The position numbers and the translations under genes were made by a program. Shown in pieces: positions 44,109 through 52,339 of a DNA stretch of 64,000 bases (position 1 is its first letter; each line of letters starts with the position of its first letter). The DNA comes from an uncultured Sphaerochaeta sp. (lineage in GTDB: Bacteria; Spirochaetota; Spirochaetia; Sphaerochaetales; Sphaerochaetaceae), in contig NZ_OY781063.1 of the NCBI RefSeq assembly GCF_963676285.1, positions 868,001 through 932,000 on the forward strand, written 5' to 3'. Below the pieces are notes generated by a model. The model ran no database searches. It saw nothing but the letters and a program-made list of their open reading frames with translations, and had not been told where the DNA came from.

Positions 44109-44942
44109 TTAGCCCTTCACTGCACCCATGGTGATGCCGCTTGCAAAATACTTCTGGAACAAGAGGAAGATGGTAACAATGGGAAGCGCGCCCAAGGCAG
44201 CCCCTGCCATGATCACCCCATAGTTGGTTGCCATCTCTGCCTGCAAGGTTGCCACCCCGAGTGCGATGGTCAACTTGGAACGACTCTGGAGCATGACCAA
44301 CTGCAGGAAGTAGTCATTCCATGTCGTGATGAACGTAAAGATTGCCAGAGCACCATAGGCAGGCTTGATGATGGGTGTCACAATCTTGACAAAGGTCATC
44401 CACTCTCCACTCCCATCAATGCGTGCTGCATCGAGGATTTCTGTGGGTATGGTCTGTGCAAACTGTTTCATGAGGAATACCCCAAACGGCCATCCAACAG
44501 CCGGTAGGATTACAGCCCAAGGAGTATTATACATCCCTATAGAGTTCATGATCCTCACCAAGGGAACCAGGACTACCTGCTTAGGAAGTGCCATTGCTGC
44601 AATGATGACGGCGAAAACAATCCCACGGCCGGTGAACTGCTTCTTGGCCAGCACAAACCCAGCCATGGCGCTTGTCAGGCAGACCAGGATCATGGAGGCA
44701 GCAGACATATAGATACTGTTGAAGAACCACTTGCCTGCCGGGTTGATGAACAGCTCAGTAAAGTTGGCAAACGTCGGGTCAGTGGGGAACCACTGAGGCG
44801 GCATCTGAATAGCCACTTTCTGTATCTTGAACGCACCGGTCACAATCCAATAGAACGGAAAAATGAACAGGACGGAGACTGCCAGGAGCATGACCATCAT
44901 CAGAATCTTGTAGGGGGAACTTTTTTGTTTCAACATGCTCAT
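44109..44942 (-). CDS. Sugar ABC permease, MalG-type
   Basis: 277-residue permease with six membrane segments. It opens LLAVSVLFIFPFYWIVTGAFKIQKV; the EAA loop is LDAARIDGSGEWMTFVKIVTPIIKPAYG; and the C-terminus ASGITMGAVKG is typical. It is seven bases downstream of the MalF-type partner and upstream of the lyase gene. As in the 12-20 kb operon, no ATPase gene is present, which suggests a shared ATPase. Confidence 0.9.
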   Translation of the reverse strand: MSMLKQKSSPYKILMMVMLLAVSVLFIFPFYWIVTGAFKIQKVAIQMPPQWFPTDPTFANFTELFINPAGKWFFNSIYMSAASMILVCLTSAMAGFVLAKKQFTGRGIVFAVIIAAMALPKQVVLVPLVRIMNSIGMYNTPWAVILPAVGWPFGVFLMKQFAQTIPTEILDAARIDGSGEWMTFVKIVTPIIKPAYGALAIFTFITTWNDYFLQLVMLQSRSKLTIALGVATLQAEMATNYGVIMAGAALGALPIVTIFLLFQKYFASGITMGAVKG

Positions 44943-44948
44943 ACCTCC

Positions 44949-45860
44949 CTAGTAGTCCACATTGGATTTGATCGACTTGAACTGCAACACACTGAAGAAC
45001 CCGATAACAATGGCCAGCACAACCCCCATTGCATTCGCATATCCATAGCGGTATAAGCTGAATGCATTATCATACAAGTAGTACATGATCGTGCTGGTTG
45101 AATACACAGGACCTCCGCTGGTAAGCAACTGGATCAAGGCAAAGACCTGGAAACTGTTGATCGTCGTAATTACCACAACATACAACGTGGTTGGCATGAT
45201 CGAAGGCCATTTCACCTGCCAGAAAGTACGCATCTTGCTCGCCCCATCAACCTCTGCTGCTTCCAGGACCGAGGTGTCGACATTTGCCAAGGCTGAAATG
45301 TACAAGACAATCGGCTGGCCGATGCTGGTGGTGAACAGAATTGCCAGGATACACCAGATGGCGGTATCCTTGTTTCCAAGCCAGCTGATGTTCTTCTCGA
45401 TAATCCCAAGACTTACCAAAATATAGTTGATGATACCGGCGTACTTGTCGAAGATCCATTTCCAGACCACGACCACCGGAACCGTTCCGGTCACTACCGG
45501 AAGGTAGAAAACCCCTCTGAACGAAGAGGTGACCCAGGCATTCTTGTCATAGATGATGGATGACACCCAGAGCGAAAATACTGTAACAGCGGGTACCGTT
45601 ACCACTACGATCACAAAGGTATTCCAGAAGGACCTCAGGAACTTTGGATCATTGAACAGCTCAATATAGTTCTTCAAGCCGATGAACTGAAAACTGCTCA
45701 TGGTGTAGTTGAAGAAACTGGTAATGATCCCCATTCCCATTGGGATAATGACGAAGCTGACAAAGAAGAGCAGCATTGGCAGTAAAAACAAGTAGCTGGT
45801 TCTATCGATCTGTCTCTGGATTGCATGGCTAACGCCATATTTGTTGGTTCTGCTTACCAT
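44949..45860 (-). CDS. Sugar ABC permease, MalF-type
   Basis: 303-residue permease with six membrane segments starting YLFLLPMLLFFVSFVIIPMGMGIITSF. The EAA loop LEAAEVDGASKMRTFWQVKWPSIMPT contacts the ATPase. AAGGTG upstream favours this ATG; one 18 bases earlier is possible. It follows the binding-protein gene after a hairpin at 45888-45914 and precedes its MalG-type partner by seven bases. Confidence 0.88.
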   Translation of the reverse strand: MVSRTNKYGVSHAIQRQIDRTSYLFLLPMLLFFVSFVIIPMGMGIITSFFNYTMSSFQFIGLKNYIELFNDPKFLRSFWNTFVIVVVTVPAVTVFSLWVSSIIYDKNAWVTSSFRGVFYLPVVTGTVPVVVVWKWIFDKYAGIINYILVSLGIIEKNISWLGNKDTAIWCILAILFTTSIGQPIVLYISALANVDTSVLEAAEVDGASKMRTFWQVKWPSIMPTTLYVVVITTINSFQVFALIQLLTSGGPVYSTSTIMYYLYDNAFSLYRYGYANAMGVVLAIVIGFFSVLQFKSIKSNVDY

Positions 45861-45887
45861 ACCTACACCTTGGAACATTCATAGATT

Positions 45888-45914
45888 GTCCCCCCCCACC
45901 CCAGTGGGGAGGAC
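45888..45914 (-). promoter_or_regulatory. Hairpin between binding-protein and permease genes
   Basis: GTCCTCCCC and GGGGGGGAC pair on the minus strand with one mismatch. No T-run follows, so partial read-through or message protection is likely, as at 13545-13571. Confidence 0.55.
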
Positions 45915-45933
45915 TTGAAACTCATTGTAACAA

Positions 45934-47235
45934 TTAATTGAAAACTGCGTTTGAATTCTTGTCATAATCAGCAAGTGCCTGACTGACCGTCTTATCTCCG
46001 GTGAATACATACTGGAGCATATTCCACCACTCAGTTCTCATTGCTGCAAAACCAGGCATGGTGTTGTAGTAGCCACCATAGTACTTGGTCCAGGAAGCAA
46101 GGAGCTTGTACTCATCATTACCAGGATAGAGGTCACCGAAGGAAGCACGTACTGGGAATGCACCGGTCTGTACAACATTCTTTGGTCCCCATGCTGGATC
46201 GTCACAGACGAATGCAACAAACTTCTTGGCTGCCTCAGCGCGAGCTGCATCATTGTTGTCGAAGATTCCAAAACCGTTTACCAGGTACTCAAGACTGGGC
46301 ACCCCATCATTGCTCGGGAATGGAATGGAAACCTGGGTGAAATCGTCACTAGCATAGTTGAGGGCATTACTGGTTCCCCAGCAAATGGTGGAAGCAATCT
46401 GCTGCTGGCTGAAGAGCTGCAACTCTTCTGCTGCTGCAATGCTCAAACCGGCATCAATGTATCCCTTATCAACCAGGTCCTTCAGCAAGGTGAGAGCCTT
46501 TGCTCCCTCTGGGCTGTTCATGGTATAGCGACTGTTGCTTGCATCAGCAATGGTTGCACCATAGAGATTGGATACCAAAGCACGGGTTCCCTGGTCACCA
46601 CCCTGTCCGCCACAGTAGACAGAAAGGCCAATGTTTCCGTTCTTTCCAAGGGCTTCCATTGCCTTGGCAAAGTCATCAGTAGTCCAGGTTCGGTCCCCTT
46701 CAAGGTTCACATACTGCAAGGCACCAGCCTCTTCCCACATCTCTTTGTTGATACCCATGTAGAAAGGAGAAGCACTGATGGGATACATCCAGTAGGAAGA
46801 TCCATCGCTACAAGCGGCGATCAGTTCATCATTACCTACATCATTTTTATAGGAATCAGTGAACATGTCATCGAAGCTTACGAGTTTGCCGTTTCTTCCG
46901 TACTCAATGATTCTTCCCGGTGCATCAAAGAGGATGTCAGGAGCTGTACCACCTTCGATGGCGGCGGTGAGCTTCTGGGGACCACTGGTGAAGTCGATGG
47001 TCTCAAGTTGTACCTTGATCCCGGGGTTGGCTGCCTCGAAAGCCTTGATGATCTCAGCCTCATAGCTGCCGACCGGCTTGCCTGGGTCCTGACCAAAGGT
47101 GGGGAATGCCCACCAAGTGAGGGTTACTGTCCCATCATCACTGGTTGCTGCCTTTTCCTGGGAACCTGCAGCGAAGAGAGGGCTTGTGAAGAGCACTAAC
47201 ATCACACAAAGCACAAGCGTTGATAGCTTTTTCAT
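45934..47235 (-). CDS. Carbohydrate ABC transporter binding protein
   Basis: 433-residue family 1 binding protein. Signal peptide MKKLSTLVLCVMLVLFTSPLFAAGS, ending in LFAAGS like two others in the window. The mature chain has VTLTWWAFPTFG, FEAANPGIKVQLETIDF, GTAPDILFDAPGRI, and a C-terminal AMRTEWWNMLQYVFTGDKTVSQAL, all standard for the group. AAAGGAG seven bases before this ATG decides against one 21 bases upstream. It is first in an operon with two permeases and a neuraminate-lyase-like enzyme, so an acidic sugar or its conjugate is the likely ligand (inference). Confidence 0.9.
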   Translation of the reverse strand: MKKLSTLVLCVMLVLFTSPLFAAGSQEKAATSDDGTVTLTWWAFPTFGQDPGKPVGSYEAEIIKAFEAANPGIKVQLETIDFTSGPQKLTAAIEGGTAPDILFDAPGRIIEYGRNGKLVSFDDMFTDSYKNDVGNDELIAACSDGSSYWMYPISASPFYMGINKEMWEEAGALQYVNLEGDRTWTTDDFAKAMEALGKNGNIGLSVYCGGQGGDQGTRALVSNLYGATIADASNSRYTMNSPEGAKALTLLKDLVDKGYIDAGLSIAAAEELQLFSQQQIASTICWGTSNALNYASDDFTQVSIPFPSNDGVPSLEYLVNGFGIFDNNDAARAEAAKKFVAFVCDDPAWGPKNVVQTGAFPVRASFGDLYPGNDEYKLLASWTKYYGGYYNTMPGFAAMRTEWWNMLQYVFTGDKTVSQALADYDKNSNAVFN

Positions 47236-47279
47236 GATTCTTCTCCTTTTGTTCATATGCGATTATCGCTTATTTACCT

Positions 47280-47316
47280 ATACTTGTATGCTAGTTCTAA
47301 GTATTTGTTTTGTCAA
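47280..47316 (-). promoter_or_regulatory. Promoter and inverted repeat of the lyase/ABC operon
   Basis: Minus-strand TTGACA and TAGCAT are 17 bases apart. ATACTT/AAGTAT arms, 13 bases apart, bracket the second box and may bind the divergently encoded GntR regulator. Confidence 0.6.
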
Positions 47317-47542
47317 CAAAAATCTTTAATGAATATCTATCATTCAGTAATATTGTATATAAATCCTTTTATTATATATTATTAATTATTTTTAATTACG
47401 GTTGCATATACTGACATGTAGTATTTTTCATATCTTTATTTTGACATTTCTGGTATTCCAGTTTACTATTTTCTATATACAAAGACTGTTCTGAAATAAG
47501 CATCTTTGAGAAGGGCCACAACAGTGGTAGAATAGGAGCATT

Positions 47543-48184
47543 ATGGCAACAAAGACAGTTATAATCGACCAGATATACCATGATATCAGGGATAAGATCC
47601 TGAAGAATGAGTATATTCCTGGCAGCAAGCTTAGTGAAAACTCCCTCTCGGTTGAATACAACTGTAGCCGGACCCCTGTAAGGGAGGCAATCAAGCGCCT
47701 CGAGCAAGATGGATTTGTATCGGTACTCCCCCAGAGCGGGTCCTATGTGAAGGAACTGACAGTCAAGGATTACCAACACATTGCAGAAGTCAGAACATAC
47801 CTGGAAAGCCTAGCCTTCCGCCTGAACTGTGAACATGCTGTAGATATTTCACCATTCAGTGCCATCCTCGATGAGATGGATACTTGCGACATGGATGACC
47901 CGAGTGATGTAATGCGATTCAGCGACCTGCACTTCAAATTCCACCTGGAGATGGTTCGTTCTTCAGGAAACGAAATCCTTCTCACCACCTTCAGCAGGCT
48001 GAACCTGAATACAAACAGCTTGCTTTTCTACCAACGCCTCAGCAACCTAGGAAAGAAACAGACCCAGGAAGAACACAGGAAAATCCTTGCATATCTGGAA
48101 AAACAGGACAGGAACAAAGGAGAGAAGTTCATGTTCGCCCATCTCTGGCGCAAGAGGAATGCCTATAAGCGAAGCAGGGAGTAG
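47543..48184 (+). CDS. GntR-family regulator (FCD type)
   Basis: 213 residues: winged helix YIPGSKLSENSLSVEYNCSRTPVREAIKRLEQDGFVSVLPQSGSYV followed by a helical FCD domain with the DLHFKFHLEMVRSSGN block that carries metal ligands. It is divergent from the ABC/lyase operon and presumably controls it; sialic-acid operons are often controlled by such regulators. TAGGAG precedes the ATG. The gene is monocistronic and runs convergent to the DUF1667 gene. Confidence 0.88.
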   Translation: MATKTVIIDQIYHDIRDKILKNEYIPGSKLSENSLSVEYNCSRTPVREAIKRLEQDGFVSVLPQSGSYVKELTVKDYQHIAEVRTYLESLAFRLNCEHAVDISPFSAILDEMDTCDMDDPSDVMRFSDLHFKFHLEMVRSSGNEILLTTFSRLNLNTNSLLFYQRLSNLGKKQTQEEHRKILAYLEKQDRNKGEKFMFAHLWRKRNAYKRSRE

Positions 48185-48198
48185 TCAATCATACCCAT

Positions 48199-48564
48199 TT
48201 AATGAATCGCATCTACATGCTTGGTAACGACCAGGTCTGCACCGGTTCCAGCTATATCTTTCAAGGCCACCTGTCCGATCCTAACCGGTGCAAGCAGGAT
48301 CACCTTTTTTGCCTCAGCCATCACCTTGAAAAGACTGGCCTTGGGCACCGGCCTGTTCAATCTTACACTTGCAACGGGCAACTCGCCTCCCTTTACGACT
48401 ACGGAAGTTGAGATGGTACGCATCGCATCGGTCAGCTCTTGCTGTACGTACAATCTGCCTTTGGCACAATTGTTGCCAGTCAAGGAAATCATTTCATTAT
48501 CTTCAATCTCAGCGACCATATCACAGCCAATAGGACAGATGATGCAGGTATACTCTCTTCTCAT
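48199..48564 (-). CDS. DUF1667 protein, small Fe-S-type subunit
   Basis: 121 residues with an N-terminal C-x2-C-x3-C pattern (CIICPIGC) and a following NCAKGRLYVQQEL, the mark of DUF1667. It is consistently found with FAD-dependent oxidoreductases of the GlpA/GlpB-like pair, and the cysteines probably bind a cluster, replacing the larger GlpC. Its start overlaps the upstream oxidoreductase by four bases. It is the last gene of a four-gene operon. Electron transfer is inferred. Confidence 0.85.
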   Translation of the reverse strand: MRREYTCIICPIGCDMVAEIEDNEMISLTGNNCAKGRLYVQQELTDAMRTISTSVVVKGGELPVASVRLNRPVPKASLFKVMAEAKKVILLAPVRIGQVALKDIAGTGADLVVTKHVDAIH

Positions 48565-49793
48565 ATAATGGTTATCTCCAAGTTTTTCTCTGGATTAATC
48601 CTTTCTGCAGAGATGGAAAGCTGGATCATCTCAGCAGGCAGGACTTTGGCGAACTTCTTGCTGGCAATGGTCTCATTTCCCTGTTTCACGAGGACTGTAC
48701 AACCACGACCCGGCTTCCTCGGCCTCAGGGTGAGCGTAAAATCCTTCTTCCCTGTAATTTTCTGCGGAACTGCATAGGCTACAGAGACATCGACAGCAAT
48801 CTCAATTCCTGCCATCCCAAATGAGGAAGAGCGGAGATATGCTTGTATGGAATGGGCCATGCGTTCAGCCTCGGTGGAGACGAAATCCACGAGATCGTGG
48901 ACCTGCAGGACGTTGCCAGAGGCGAAAATACCAGCACAACTTGTCTGGTAATGTTCATCCACGACAGCTCCTTTTGTCATTGAATCAAGCACAACACCGG
49001 CGCCAAGGGAAAGCTCATTCTCAGGGATGAGGCCTACAGAGAGGACAAGCGTATCACAACTGTAGGCTTGTTCTGTTCCCGGAATCGGTCGATATTGTTC
49101 ATCAACCTGTGCTACGGTTACGCCTTCAAGGCGGGCATGTCCTTTGATATCAACCACCGTATGGCTCAAGAGAAGAGGAATTCCATAATCATTGAGACAC
49201 TGCTCGATATTACGTGGCAGACCACTTGCATAGGGCTGGACCTCAAGAACAGCTTTTACATGTGCCCCTTCAAGGGTCAACCTACGGGCCATGATCAGAC
49301 CGATGTCACCGGAGCCTAAAATCACCACCTCTTTTCCCGGCATGATGTTCGCTAGATTCATATAGGATTGTACAACCCCTGCAGTGTATACTCCTGCGGG
49401 TCTGGTCCCTGGAATACTGATCGCACCACGGGTCCGTTCCCTGCAACCCATGGTCAAGGCTACCGCTTTGGCCTGGAATTCCAGCACTCCGCTTCTCGAT
49501 ACAGCGGTCACGACCCTTCCAGCAGTCACTTCGGTTACCGTCACCTCAGTCATATAGGGAATACTCAACTCCCTTACCTCGTCAATGAAACGCTGGGCAT
49601 ATTCAGGGCCACTCAATGATTCTCCAAACCGCTGAAGGCCGAATCCATCATGGATGCATTGCCGCAGGATACCTCCCAAGTGCTTCTCCCTCTCAAGGAT
49701 CAGGATATTGGTAATCCCAAGCTCGTAAAGCTGGACGGCGGCAGCGAGTCCGGCAGGCCCTCCACCGATGATAATGACATCCTTATTCTCCAT
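48561..49793 (-). CDS. NAD(P)/FAD-dependent oxidoreductase
   Basis: 410 residues with two dinucleotide folds: FAD-binding GGGPAGLAAAVQLYELG at the N-terminus and EVVILGSGDIGLIMARRL near residue 165. The MGCRERTRG segment and the ASGNVLQVHDLVD block near the C-terminus match the flavoprotein that accompanies GlpA-like dehydrogenases and DUF1667. It overlaps the GlpA-like gene by 11 bases and the DUF1667 gene by four. It likely passes electrons between the dehydrogenase and NAD(P) or a quinone. Confidence 0.87.
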   Translation of the reverse strand: MENKDVIIIGGGPAGLAAAVQLYELGITNILILEREKHLGGILRQCIHDGFGLQRFGESLSGPEYAQRFIDEVRELSIPYMTEVTVTEVTAGRVVTAVSRSGVLEFQAKAVALTMGCRERTRGAISIPGTRPAGVYTAGVVQSYMNLANIMPGKEVVILGSGDIGLIMARRLTLEGAHVKAVLEVQPYASGLPRNIEQCLNDYGIPLLLSHTVVDIKGHARLEGVTVAQVDEQYRPIPGTEQAYSCDTLVLSVGLIPENELSLGAGVVLDSMTKGAVVDEHYQTSCAGIFASGNVLQVHDLVDFVSTEAERMAHSIQAYLRSSSFGMAGIEIAVDVSVAYAVPQKITGKKDFTLTLRPRKPGRGCTVLVKQGNETIASKKFAKVLPAEMIQLSISAERINPEKNLEITII

Positions 49794-51255
49794 CCAGGAC
49801 CTCCCTTACCTTGCCGATGAACATACCAGAGCCCTTATGTTGGTACATCACCTCATCTTCCCTCACTTTGCACTGCTCCTGGATAAGTGCAGTGATTCGT
49901 GTTTCACAGTACCCCCCTTGGCATCTACCCATGCAGGCACGGGTTCGGTTCTTGATGCCCGTCAATGTCACCGCTCCAAGAGGATTGTTGATCGCCTGGA
50001 CAATCTCAGCCCGTGTAACAGTTTCACAGCGACAGACTATCTCCCCATAGTCAGGATCAGTGGCTATAAGTTCTTTCTGCCGTTCTTTCGACTGTTCTGC
50101 AAAACGTACAATTCCCTTTCGGTATGGATTGAAACCATTGTTTACATCCAGAACTTCTTTCTCCTGAATCCTTGCCACCACCCGGCGGGCGATTGGCAGG
50201 GCACAGGTAAGTCCTGGAGACTCGATTCCGATCAGGTTCACCACCCCCGGATGGTCATCACTGGTCTCAATAAGGAAGTCCAGGACCTCACCTGTCTCAG
50301 GGTCTATCCGTTTCCAACGGGTACCGGCAAAATTCCTGATGAAATACTCAGCCTTCATATGCTTGAATATAGCCGACCCGTCTTTTACGAGACCCTGCAT
50401 ATGATCGCGAGTGCAAGCATAATCGTCAGGACTCTCGGTGATATAGGAATCAGGACCTACCAAGATATTTCCGTCGACAGTAGGTGTTGCATGGGTGGAG
50501 AAGCCCCCTTTTGCATTGGGTGCTGGATAAACGGGGATATTCATGAACTCCTTGGCTTTCTTGTCCAGCACATAATACTCTCCCTTGAAGCCCCTAACCT
50601 GGTGACCATGCAAGCCCAGCATCTCCGATATGGTTACACAATGCATCCCGGCGCAGTTCACAATCCAACGGCTGGAGAAAACCGAATCACCAGCTGTGAC
50701 CTGAAAGTACTCCCCCTGCCTTTTGATTGCCTTGACTTCACTGTCAAAGAAAAAGTCCACACCATTCTGATGGGCATTCTCTGCAAGGGCTATAGTGTAC
50801 AACATCGGATTAAGAATTCCAGAATCGGGGCTATACAGGGCAAACTCTCCCCCGGCACTACCATCAATCTGGTTCAGTCTTGCCTTGTCGATCATCTCAA
50901 GGCCTCGCACCCCATTCAACTCACCGATTCTCTTGAACTTGAGGATATTTTGCCTGTCCTCATCAGTAAAACCTACAACCACTTTTCCGGTTCGCTTGAA
51001 GGGAATATCCAGCTCCTTTGCCACCTGGTCAAACTCACGATTCCCTTCCACCGCGCACTCAGCTTTCAGGGAACCAGGCTTGTACGTGAAACCCGCATGA
51101 AGCATACCGGTATTCCTGCAAGAATTGCCGCACGCCACATCGAGCTCTTTCTCAAGGACACCGATCCTAAGACGGTACCTGGAAAGTTCCCTCGCAACAG
51201 ATGATCCGATGACTCCACCCCCTATGATAAGGATGTCGTAAGTATTTTCCCTCAT
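49783..51255 (-). CDS. GlpA-like FAD dehydrogenase with BFD-type [2Fe-2S] domain
   Basis: 490 residues. The N-terminal DAO-type FAD domain starts YDILIIGGGVIGSSVARELSRY and contains NTGMLHAGFTYKPGSLKA and VNLIGIESPGLTCALPIA. The C-terminal 90 residues carry a BFD-like domain with VCRCETVTRAEI and CMGRCQGGYC, four cysteines for a [2Fe-2S] cluster. This matches anaerobic glycerol-3-phosphate dehydrogenase-like proteins; L-2-hydroxyglutarate oxidase is an alternative for the FAD domain. It is the second gene of an operon, coupled by four bases to a GntR regulator. Confidence 0.87.
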   Translation of the reverse strand: MRENTYDILIIGGGVIGSSVARELSRYRLRIGVLEKELDVACGNSCRNTGMLHAGFTYKPGSLKAECAVEGNREFDQVAKELDIPFKRTGKVVVGFTDEDRQNILKFKRIGELNGVRGLEMIDKARLNQIDGSAGGEFALYSPDSGILNPMLYTIALAENAHQNGVDFFFDSEVKAIKRQGEYFQVTAGDSVFSSRWIVNCAGMHCVTISEMLGLHGHQVRGFKGEYYVLDKKAKEFMNIPVYPAPNAKGGFSTHATPTVDGNILVGPDSYITESPDDYACTRDHMQGLVKDGSAIFKHMKAEYFIRNFAGTRWKRIDPETGEVLDFLIETSDDHPGVVNLIGIESPGLTCALPIARRVVARIQEKEVLDVNNGFNPYRKGIVRFAEQSKERQKELIATDPDYGEIVCRCETVTRAEIVQAINNPLGAVTLTGIKNRTRACMGRCQGGYCETRITALIQEQCKVREDEVMYQHKGSGMFIGKVREVLDGE

Positions 51256-51959
51256 GCATTGTCTCCTGCAGTCTCTCTAAGGTGTTCAGCATAGACTCTA
51301 TTTCTTTGTAGATGCTTCCTCATGGCAATCTCCGCACGTTCGGAATCCTTGGCCCTGATGGCGTCCATGATTTCCCGGTGTGTTGCAATGGTTGTCTCGG
51401 TGAGAGGTTTTCCATACAAGTAAGCGAAGATCTTTACAGCAGAATGGATGATCGGAATAAGCGTTGATGCCAATTGATTGCCTGATGCCTGTGCTATCGT
51501 TTCATGGAAAGCGATATCTTCATCTGTCCATGGCAACCCTGCTGCAATATTTGCCTCTATCGCCAACAAGGATTCCTCAATCTTTATCATCCCTTCCTTG
51601 GTTACACGTTTGGCAGCAAGAGAAGCAATCTGGGGTTCTATCATGAGGCGCATCTCATACAGGTCCATCGATAGTTTCTTCTTGTCCTTGATATAAGCCA
51701 GACCAAGCGGGTCCTCGACCTGACCCGGCCTTTCAGCTACAAACGTACCGGTCCCCCGCTTAATCTCAACAACATGCCTGGATATCAGGATCTTGATCGC
51801 TTCCCTAATGGTACCCCTACCGACATCCAGTTTTTCAGCGAGCTGAAATTCACTGGGTAGCTGCTGCCCTGTCTTGAACTCGGCATTCATGATGGTTTCT
51901 GCCAATCGATCAGCAGTCTGCTCCGCCAGGGTTTTCTTGGTACGGATAGTTGTTTCCAT
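51252..51959 (-). CDS. GntR-family regulator, FadR subfamily
   Basis: 235 residues. Winged helix: GQQLPSEFQLAEKLDVGRGTIREAIKILISRHVVEIKRGTGTFV. An FCD domain follows with the metal-ligand segment DEDIAFHETIAQASGN and a C-terminal RKHLQRNRVYAEHL. It heads the GlpA-like operon, which it probably represses. A site of the form GT-N3-AC within a palindrome lies about 35 bases upstream. Confidence 0.9.
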   Translation of the reverse strand: METTIRTKKTLAEQTADRLAETIMNAEFKTGQQLPSEFQLAEKLDVGRGTIREAIKILISRHVVEIKRGTGTFVAERPGQVEDPLGLAYIKDKKKLSMDLYEMRLMIEPQIASLAAKRVTKEGMIKIEESLLAIEANIAAGLPWTDEDIAFHETIAQASGNQLASTLIPIIHSAVKIFAYLYGKPLTETTIATHREIMDAIRAKDSERAEIAMRKHLQRNRVYAEHLRETAGDNA

Positions 51960-51990
51960 GTCTAATCCTTAATATATAACCACAGATTAA

Positions 51991-52003
51991 CACGTATGAC
52001 GTG
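51991..52003. promoter_or_regulatory. Predicted FadR-type operator
   Basis: CACGTATGACGTG is a perfect inverted repeat (CACGT/ACGTG, 3-base centre) and fits the GT-N3-AC consensus of FadR-subfamily GntR proteins. It lies between the GntR gene and its upstream region. Confidence 0.6.
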
Positions 52004-52088
52004 CTACGTCTAGAATTTTAAGAATACGCCAATGAAGATGTGTGGAAAATGTTCATGTATAGAGAGCATTGAGATCAACTGAAGAGCC

Positions 52089-52238
52089 AAAAAAAACTCC
52101 CTCAAGCTTGCACCCTTGAAGGAGTTCCGCATATGCGCGGCCTGCATCTGCCGTTACCTCATAATGAGGGGGAAACAACGACAAGATACACGGTGGGAGA
52201 GAGTATATGACATAAGCTACTCGCCCACTCGTTTGGAC
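52089..52238 (-). ncRNA. Candidate small noncoding RNA of about 150 nt
   Basis: A minus-strand promoter (TTAACA, 17 bases, TATAGT) lies just upstream. The RNA would fold as: hairpin 1 (GUGGG ... CCCAC arms, 52193-52228); a long hairpin 2 (52143-52190) with 13 pairs and one bulge, capped by CCUCA-UUA-UGAGG; a small CCGC/GCGG hairpin 3 (52127-52140); and a terminator with AACTCCTTCAAG/CTTGAGGGAGTT and eight T. Several pairs are G-U on the minus strand but would be A-C on the plus strand, so the minus strand is the functional one. No open frame fits. It does not match tmRNA, SRP RNA or RNase P, and it lacks the single long rod of 6S RNA. An extended 3' end of the SIMPL gene is the alternative. 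Confidence 0.65.
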
Positions 52239-52244
52239 ATTTAC

Positions 52245-52273
52245 ACTATATCAACAAAAACCTTGTCTGTTAA
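52245..52273 (-). promoter_or_regulatory. Promoter of the candidate ncRNA
   Basis: Minus-strand TTAACA and TATAGT are separated by exactly 17 bases, about 65 bases beyond the SIMPL gene stop. Confidence 0.65.
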
Positions 52274-52293
52274 GTCCTTTTAAGACTTTTTTT
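52272..52293 (+). terminator. Weak plus-strand terminator candidate
   Basis: AAGTC/GACTT with a seven-base loop, followed by seven T. No plus-strand gene precedes it, so it may only guard against antisense reading. Confidence 0.35.
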
Positions 52294-52339
52294 CATTTCT
52301 TTGTTTATGAACAAATTGCTACTACTCGATTGCTTCTTA

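Noticed and set aside
52089..52238. Housekeeping RNA (6S, SRP or tmRNA)
   Set aside because: There is no SRP GGAAG-type apical loop, no tRNA-like arm, and the fold is several separate hairpins and not one long rod.
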